From: JADJLQ01 sp034439915
Lineage (GTDB): Bacteria; Bacteroidota; Bacteroidia; Chitinophagales; Saprospiraceae
Assembly: GCA_034439915.1 (NCBI GenBank)
Contig: JAWXBI010000153.1
Location: 1 to 19,921 of the forward strand
Direction of reading: 5' to 3'
DNA length: 19,921 nucleotides
This document shows, one piece after another, positions 14,682 to 19,921 of this stretch. The position numbers and the translations under genes are program-made. Under the pieces are notes generated by a model. That model saw only the letters and a program-made list of their open reading frames with translations, did no database searches and was not told the DNA's origin. How positions within the stretch are numbered: the first letter of the stretch is position 1; every line of letters starts with the position of its first letter.

Positions 14682-14689
14682 CAAAAATA
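14682..14689 (-). promoter_or_regulatory. Candidate -7 box TATTTTTG of the his operon
   Basis: Exact match to TAnnTTTG, the only one I see in the gap between the hydrolase gene and the his leader. It is the same octamer as the aconitase candidate. No convincing TTG -33 element lies upstream. The expected transcription start falls at or within a few bases of the leader peptide ATG (14676). Confidence 0.55.
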
Positions 14690-14767
14690 ATCAGTTTATC
14701 GAAATCTGTATAAAAATTTCCAGTTTATTTGTTGTTTTAAAACCGGAGCAGTATTTATTGAACAAAT

Positions 14768-15619
14768 TTATTTCACATATTTAGCCCAGAAGTCCAGGGT
14801 TCGTTGCCAGGCTAATTTAGCAGATGCCTCATGATATCTTGTCGGTGCGGTATCGTTATGAAATGCATGTTGTGCCCCTTCATACATATACAGTTCATAT
14901 TTTATAGTATTAGCCTTCAACGCCGCTTCATAAGCAGGTATACCGGCATTTACCCCTTCATCCATGGAGCCATAATGCAGTTGAACGGCGGCTTTTATTT
15001 TAGGCACATCGTCGGCAACTGGTTGTCTGCCATAAAACGCAACGGCGGCTTTAAGCGATGGCACATTAACAGCCAGGTTATTACTCATCGCCCCACCCCA
15101 GCAAAATCCGACACATCCAAAATTGCCATTGCTGTCTTTTCGGGTTTTTAGGTATTCAAAGGCTCCCTTAAAATTGGAAAGATTATCTTCTGCTTTGAGG
15201 TCCCTGAATTTAGCCCTCGCTTCATCTTCATTGGCAAAAACCAAGCCCAGTGCGGAAAGGGCATCCGGTGCGATGGCAAGATATCCTGCTTGTGCTGCAC
15301 GACGGGCAACATCCTCAATATGGGCATTCAGGCCGCGATTTTCATGAATGATGATTACCGTGGGATATTTTTTTTCTTCCATTGGCCTGGCCACATAGGC
15401 TTTCATCGGATTGGGTACTCCCGGATAGGTAACGTATTCAGTAAACAGGTCTGCTTCAGAAGTTTGACGGGCATGGGTCATATTCACTTCTATCATGGGT
15501 AATATGGCCATAGCACCAGCTGTGCTACCCGCCAACGTAGTCAACCTGGACATAAATTCCTGCCGTGACAAAGGTTTATGGGTGTATTCGTCGTAAAGAT
15601 TGATGATGCGTTGATCCAT
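14768..15619 (-). CDS. Dienelactone hydrolase family protein
   Basis: Alpha/beta hydrolase of 283 residues. The catalytic triad of the family is visible: C173 in GFCWGG, D220 in GSMDEG and H251 in GAQHAFHN. VIIIHENRGL forms the oxyanion strand. Residues 1-55 are a family-specific extension (NLYDEYTHKPLSRQEFMSRL, then a hydrophobic stretch TAGAMAILPMIE). It resembles a signal anchor or a degenerate Tat signal with only one arginine, so export is uncertain. The family hydrolyses cyclic or simple esters; the substrate here is unknown. It lies downstream of the GMC oxidoreductase with a 65-base gap. A near-match to a -7 box (TAATTTG) lies in that gap. Confidence 0.9.
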   Translation of the reverse strand: MDQRIINLYDEYTHKPLSRQEFMSRLTTLAGSTAGAMAILPMIEVNMTHARQTSEADLFTEYVTYPGVPNPMKAYVARPMEEKKYPTVIIIHENRGLNAHIEDVARRAAQAGYLAIAPDALSALGLVFANEDEARAKFRDLKAEDNLSNFKGAFEYLKTRKDSNGNFGCVGFCWGGAMSNNLAVNVPSLKAAVAFYGRQPVADDVPKIKAAVQLHYGSMDEGVNAGIPAYEAALKANTIKYELYMYEGAQHAFHNDTAPTRYHEASAKLAWQRTLDFWAKYVK

Positions 15620-15684
15620 GATTTTTTTTCTTCAAATTAAAGGATTTTGATCATAAACTAAAATTTACCCATTCCCTGTGCTTG

Positions 15685-17370
15685 TTATAAGTGGCCTGAT
15701 TTTATTTCACCTACCGCATGCTTCGCTGCCCGGGCAGTCAATGCCATATACAAAATGGAGGGACTTTGATTTCCGGTACTGGTCATGCATGCCCCGTCTG
15801 TGACATAAACATTTTTACAGTGGTGGATTTGATTCCATTTATTGAGCATAGAATCCTTTTCACTTTTGCCCATCCGGCAACCGCCCATCTCGTGGATATC
15901 CAGTCCGGGAGCCTGGCGATTATCCCTCGATTTGATGTGGGTACACCCGGCAGACAACAACATATCCTGGCTTTCCTGTATAAAATCTTTAACCATGAGG
16001 TCATCGTTGTAATCGTAGTCCACACTGGTGATCAAAAGGGGTATACCCCACTGGTCTTTTTCTAAGTCGCTTAATCTGACATGATTACCGGCTTTGGGAA
16101 TAGTCTCCCCCTGCATGTACATATATACTTTCCATCCACCGGGCTGGGACAAATGGTCTTTGAGGTCATGGCCAAAACGAACCCCTTCGATATTATGATT
16201 TTTCGACCGGTAAGCCCCTGTGAATATGGTATATCCCCCTACGAAATCCATTTTTTGTTCCCCAAGGTTTCGGTAATTGGCAAGGATGGGTTCAGTAGGG
16301 TTGCGCCCGTAATAATATTTATCTTGAAACCCTGGCATATCCGCTGAGGTAGAAGCGCGGTAATTGTGAAAGCCTACATAACGACCCAATAGATCATGTC
16401 GATTTCCTAAACCATCCGGGAAATGGGTGGACCTGGAATTGAGTAAAATCAATACTGAATTCAAGGCGGAGGCATTGACAAATATGACTTTGGATTTATA
16501 AACAAATTCTTCTTTGGTAAGCCGGTCAATCACCCTGACCCCGCTGGCTTTCCTGGTCGCAGGATCATAAATAATTGAGTCAACCACCGAATCCGGTCTC
16601 AAGGTCAGGTTGCCCGTTTTTGCCGCCCAGGGCAGGGTAGATGAAACCGAACTAAAATATCCGCCATAAGGACAACCCCTCATACATAAATTTCTGGATT
16701 GGCAATTGCCTCTCCCTTGCTGCAGGTGGATCTCCCTGGCCTGGGTGAGTTGTGCCCACCTGGCATCGACCAGATGCCTGTCCGGATAGGCCTCTTTAAT
16801 TTTATCTCTCAGGTGTGCTTCCACACAATTCAAGCCAAAGGGAGGTAAAAATTCACCATCGGGCATAGCTTCAATCCCGTCCTTATTCCCACATACGCCT
16901 ATAAAATTTTCAACATGACTATACCAGGGAGCGATTTCATCATAGGTGATCGGCCAGTTCATTCCGTAACCCTGCCGCTCCGGTGCGGTAAATTCATAGT
17001 GACTCCAACGCTGACAAGCCCTGCCCCAAATAATGGATTTACCTCCGACCTGGTAACCCCTGATCCAATCGAAAGGTTTTTCCTGGATATATGGATGTTC
17101 TTTATCCTGGATAAAAAAATGTTTGGTATCATCCGCAAATCCTGCGGCCTTGCTGATCAAAGGGTTTTGATCAAGATATTCTTTGGCGACATCGCCGCGG
17201 TATTTAAAATCCCAGGGGGCCATGGTAGCGGTGGGATAGTCCTTAATGTGTTTGATATCCCGCCCCCTTTCCAGGACCAGGGTTTTTAGACCCTGCTCGC
17301 ATAATTCTTTGGCTGCCCATCCCCCTGAAATACCCGAACCTATTACAATAGCATCGAAAGAAGTCTCCAT
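15685..17370 (-). CDS. GMC-type FAD oxidoreductase
   Basis: A 561-residue flavoprotein of the glucose-methanol-choline superfamily, closest in pattern to bacterial sugar/gluconate dehydrogenase large subunits. The FAD-binding GSGISG (G11, G13, G16) is followed by ERGRD. VGGKSIIWGRACQRWS is the second FAD motif. The cysteine-rich segment C223, C229, C233-P recalls ferredoxin-like or membrane dehydrogenase members. Active-site H493 (HEMGGCRMG) and N534 (GNQSPS) sit near the C-terminus. There is no signal peptide. No small subunit 3 or cytochrome gene lies next to it, so its electron acceptor and export partner are unknown. It follows aconitase by 64 bases. Confidence 0.88.
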   Translation of the reverse strand: METSFDAIVIGSGISGGWAAKELCEQGLKTLVLERGRDIKHIKDYPTATMAPWDFKYRGDVAKEYLDQNPLISKAAGFADDTKHFFIQDKEHPYIQEKPFDWIRGYQVGGKSIIWGRACQRWSHYEFTAPERQGYGMNWPITYDEIAPWYSHVENFIGVCGNKDGIEAMPDGEFLPPFGLNCVEAHLRDKIKEAYPDRHLVDARWAQLTQAREIHLQQGRGNCQSRNLCMRGCPYGGYFSSVSSTLPWAAKTGNLTLRPDSVVDSIIYDPATRKASGVRVIDRLTKEEFVYKSKVIFVNASALNSVLILLNSRSTHFPDGLGNRHDLLGRYVGFHNYRASTSADMPGFQDKYYYGRNPTEPILANYRNLGEQKMDFVGGYTIFTGAYRSKNHNIEGVRFGHDLKDHLSQPGGWKVYMYMQGETIPKAGNHVRLSDLEKDQWGIPLLITSVDYDYNDDLMVKDFIQESQDMLLSAGCTHIKSRDNRQAPGLDIHEMGGCRMGKSEKDSMLNKWNQIHHCKNVYVTDGACMTSTGNQSPSILYMALTARAAKHAVGEIKSGHL

Positions 17371-17434
17371 ACCGATTGGTTTTAATTCCCACCTAAATTA
17401 CAATAAGAGATTAAAATCTTCATTCAAGCTTTGA

Positions 17435-19711
17435 TCAGGATACTCCCAGGTCCTTTCGAATTTTATTCAAAGCGCTACCATCTTTAATCCATTCGATCTG
17501 CTGCTCGTTGTAATTTTGTTCAGCAACAAATTGGTCATGGGTACCATCGGAATGATTTAAAACCACTATAAAATTTACACCGGGGGTAAATGAATCAAAA
17601 CCCAGTATATCCACCTTGTCATCCTGCCGGATCTTGTCATAATCTTCGGGATTTGTAAAAGTCAGGGCCAGCATACCTTGTTTTTTCAAATTGGTTTGAT
17701 GAATACGGGCGAATGTTTTAACAATAACTGCTTTTACTCCTAAATACCTGGGCTCCATAGCAGCATGCTCACGCGATGAGCCTTCGCCATAATTATATTC
17801 TCCAAATACCACGGTGCCGATACCGGCTTTCTGGTATGCCCTGGCAGAGTCGGGTACCGCCATATATTCATTGGTCACCAGGTTGAGCACTTTATTGGCT
17901 TCCCCGTTAAAAGCGTTCATTGCGCCGATCAAACAATTATTGGATATGTTTTCAAGATGCCCGCGGTATTTGAGCCAGGGGCCGGCCATTGAAATATGGT
18001 CCGTAGTACATTTACCTTTGGCCTTGATCAATATCCTCATACCCATGACCTGGCTTTGGGTAATCGGAATAAACGGGGTCAGGAGTTGCAAGCGGTCACT
18101 TCCTTCTTTTACTTCGACGATTACACTAGAACCATCATCTGATGGAGCCTGATATCCTGCATCTTCTACTTCAAAACCACGGGTGGGTAGTTCAAGTCCA
18201 TCCGGGGCATCCAATTGGACCATTTGTCCATCTGAGTTCATTAAACTATCCGTCAAAGGATTGAAAGTCAGGTCGCCGGCAATAGCCATAGCCGTAACCA
18301 ATTCCGGTGATGCAACAAACGCATGAGTATTGGCATTGCCATCGTTGCGTTTTGAAAAATTGCGGTTAAACGATGTCAATATTGAATTTTTACGGTCGGG
18401 GTCATCGGTATGCCTGGCCCATTGGCCGATACAGGGGCCGCAAGCATTGGCCAGGACTACACCGCCTATATCTTCAAAACTCTGCAGAATTCCGTCTCTG
18501 GCTACCGTAAATCGGATTTGTTCGGAACCCGGGGTGATTGTGAATTCAGATTTTACTTTTAGTTTTTTTGCTTTAGCTTGTTTGGCAATCGAAGCGGCCC
18601 TGTCCAGGTCTTCATAAGACGAATTAGTGCAAGACCCGATCAATCCAACTTCCAGTTTTGCGGGGTAGCCTTTTTCTTTTACTGCCGTTGCAAATTCCGA
18701 AATAGGCCATGCCAGGTCGGGGGTATAAGGACCGTTGATGTGAGGTTCGAGAGTATTTAAATCAATTTCGACTACCCGGTCAAAATATTTTTCTGGCGAT
18801 GAATAACATGCATCATCACCGGTTAATTCTGTAGAGATCGAATCGGCCAGGTCCGCGATCACCTCCCGCCCGGTTGCACGAAGGTATCTACCCATTGAAT
18901 CATCGTGACCAAACAAGGAAGTCGTGGCACCGATTTCCGCGCCCATATTACATATTGTGCCCTTACCGGTACAGGAGATGGATTGAGCACCCGGGCCAAA
19001 ATATTCTACTATAGCACCAGTACCTCCTTCTACAGTTAATATACCGGCTACTTTCAATATCACATCCTTTGGTGAAGTCCATCCGTTGAGTTTTCCTGTA
19101 AGCTTAACGCCAATGAGTTTCGGCATCTTCAGCTCCCAGGCCATACCTGCCATGACATCTACAGCATCCGCGCCACCAACACCAATGGCAACCATGCCCA
19201 ATCCTCCTGCATTTGGCGTATGAGAATCGGTTCCAATCATCATACCTCCCGGAAAGGCATAATTTTCCAGTACGATCTGATGTATGATCCCGGCACCGGG
19301 TTTCCAAAAACCAATGCCATATCGATCTGAGATAGAACTCAGGAAAGCAAATACTTCTGAGTTTTTATCCAAGGCAGTTTTAAGATCGGTAACCGCCCCG
19401 GATTTGGCCTGGATAAGGTGATCACAATGCACCGTAGTGGGAACCGAGGTAATATTGCGGCCACATTGCATAAATTGCAGGAGGGCCATTTGAGCAGTAG
19501 CATCCTGCATAGCCACCCGGTCCGGCATAAAAAATACATAATCTTCACCCCGGGCATAATCCTGAAGGGGGGAGTCTTTGTGCAGGTGTGTAAATAATAT
19601 CTTTTCTGTCAGCGTCAAAGGCCTGCCCAGTTGTTGACGGACGGCCTGAACTTTAGTACTATATGCAGTATACACCGCCCTTATCATTTCAAGATCAAAA
19701 GGAGTAGACAT
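17435..19711 (-). CDS. acn: Aconitate hydratase, mitochondrial type
   Basis: TCA-cycle enzyme interconverting citrate and isocitrate through a [4Fe-4S] cluster. The cluster ligands are C361 (GSCTNSSYED), C424 and C427 (ANACGPCIGQW). TDSHTPNAGGLG and RVAMQDATAQMALLQF are in the N-terminal domains. The swivel domain carries GEGSSREHAAMEPRYLG and KTFARIHQTNLKKQG. I take the ATG at 19711 (MSTPFDLEMI, 758 residues). An upstream in-frame TTG at 19735 would start inside the -7 box and is unlikely. Length and motifs fit the mitochondrial-like group frequent in Bacteroidota, not the longer AcnA or the AcnB type. Confidence 0.96.
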   Translation of the reverse strand: MSTPFDLEMIRAVYTAYSTKVQAVRQQLGRPLTLTEKILFTHLHKDSPLQDYARGEDYVFFMPDRVAMQDATAQMALLQFMQCGRNITSVPTTVHCDHLIQAKSGAVTDLKTALDKNSEVFAFLSSISDRYGIGFWKPGAGIIHQIVLENYAFPGGMMIGTDSHTPNAGGLGMVAIGVGGADAVDVMAGMAWELKMPKLIGVKLTGKLNGWTSPKDVILKVAGILTVEGGTGAIVEYFGPGAQSISCTGKGTICNMGAEIGATTSLFGHDDSMGRYLRATGREVIADLADSISTELTGDDACYSSPEKYFDRVVEIDLNTLEPHINGPYTPDLAWPISEFATAVKEKGYPAKLEVGLIGSCTNSSYEDLDRAASIAKQAKAKKLKVKSEFTITPGSEQIRFTVARDGILQSFEDIGGVVLANACGPCIGQWARHTDDPDRKNSILTSFNRNFSKRNDGNANTHAFVASPELVTAMAIAGDLTFNPLTDSLMNSDGQMVQLDAPDGLELPTRGFEVEDAGYQAPSDDGSSVIVEVKEGSDRLQLLTPFIPITQSQVMGMRILIKAKGKCTTDHISMAGPWLKYRGHLENISNNCLIGAMNAFNGEANKVLNLVTNEYMAVPDSARAYQKAGIGTVVFGEYNYGEGSSREHAAMEPRYLGVKAVIVKTFARIHQTNLKKQGMLALTFTNPEDYDKIRQDDKVDILGFDSFTPGVNFIVVLNHSDGTHDQFVAEQNYNEQQIEWIKDGSALNKIRKDLGVS

Positions 19712-19732
19712 AATTAAATCGGTTGTGAATCG

Positions 19733-19740
19733 CAAAAATA
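19733..19740 (-). promoter_or_regulatory. Candidate -7 box TATTTTTG of aconitase
   Basis: Exact TAnnTTTG match on the minus strand, 21 bases upstream of the ATG at 19711, giving a short untranslated leader. No clear -33 TTG at the usual spacing. Confidence 0.55.
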
Positions 19741-19789
19741 AACAAAATGCTGCGATTATAGTTCGGCGAAGGATTGGTGGAGTAGCTGG

Positions 19790-19921
19790 CTTTAGACGGG
19801 ACGCCTAAAGAAACCGCGTCTTCGCTACACTGTGTCTTTGCTGCGCTGCCAGAAACTTTAGGCGGGGGCCAGGTATTCGGCCGCCTAAAGAAACCAGAAA
19901 CCGCGTCTTCGCTACGCTACG
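19790..19921. repeat. GC-rich intergenic inverted and direct repeats, running off the window
   Basis: CTTTAGGCGG (19856-19865) and CCGCCTAAAG (19881-19890) form a perfect 10-bp stem. A related weaker stem is CTTTAG (19790-19795) with CTAAAG (19805-19810). CGCCTAAAGAAACC and CCGCGTCTTCGCTAC recur as direct copies (19802-19828 and 19882-19915), the second with a 7-base insertion. No open frame of note is present. It looks like a dispersed intergenic repeat upstream of aconitase. Confidence 0.8.

Noticed and set aside
19712..19735. TTG-initiated eight-residue extension of aconitase
   Set aside because: It would begin within the candidate -7 box. The ATG at 19711 opens directly onto the family N-terminus.

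Overview
The window reads as chromosomal DNA of a member of the Bacteroidota, most likely near Saprospiria. The grounds are: no Shine-Dalgarno sequences before most genes, TAnnTTTG-type -7 promoter boxes, the his gene order G-D-C-B-H-A-F...IE with fused HisB and HisIE, a mitochondrial-type aconitase, and a SPOR-rodA-tgt-lptF/G gene cluster. Placement below phylum is inference. Almost all of it is housekeeping DNA. I see no insertion sequence, prophage, CRISPR array, tRNA or rRNA.

Layout. Positions 1-232 hold a tandem array of CAATGAG/CAATGAA heptamers with two identical hairpin modules, followed by about 120 non-coding bases. Positions 355-4405 (+) form a tightly packed run: a secreted SPOR-like protein, RodA, queuine tRNA-ribosyltransferase and an LptF/LptG permease. 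Envelope synthesis and tRNA modification are co-transcribed, with stop/start overlaps at two junctions. Positions 4406-4480 hold a symmetric four-site repeat in front of an orphan ECF sigma factor gene (4481-5029, +).

Positions 5026-14676 (-) are one long histidine operon: leader peptide, attenuator, hisG, hisD, hisC, hisB, hisH, hisA and hisF. Two unrelated genes follow, an MFS transporter of the metabolite:H+ symporter type and a YbjQ family protein, and then hisIE and ogt. Together the his genes cover the whole pathway from PRPP and ATP to histidine, except that the histidinol-phosphate phosphatase step is supplied by the N-terminal half of HisB. The 5' end carries a 16-codon leader peptide with six His codons, five of them consecutive, then a strong intrinsic terminator. 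This is a textbook ribosome-stalling attenuator.

Positions 14768-19711 (-) hold a dienelactone hydrolase family protein, a GMC-type FAD oxidoreductase and aconitase. The last 200 bases contain an aconitase promoter candidate and GC-rich inverted repeats.

Points most worth a second look: the his attenuator with its nearly leaderless leader peptide; the four-fold TTAAACAAAA operator-like array before the sigma factor; a queuine tRNA-ribosyltransferase that lacks the three zinc-binding cysteines; and the transporter and YbjQ genes inserted in the his operon.
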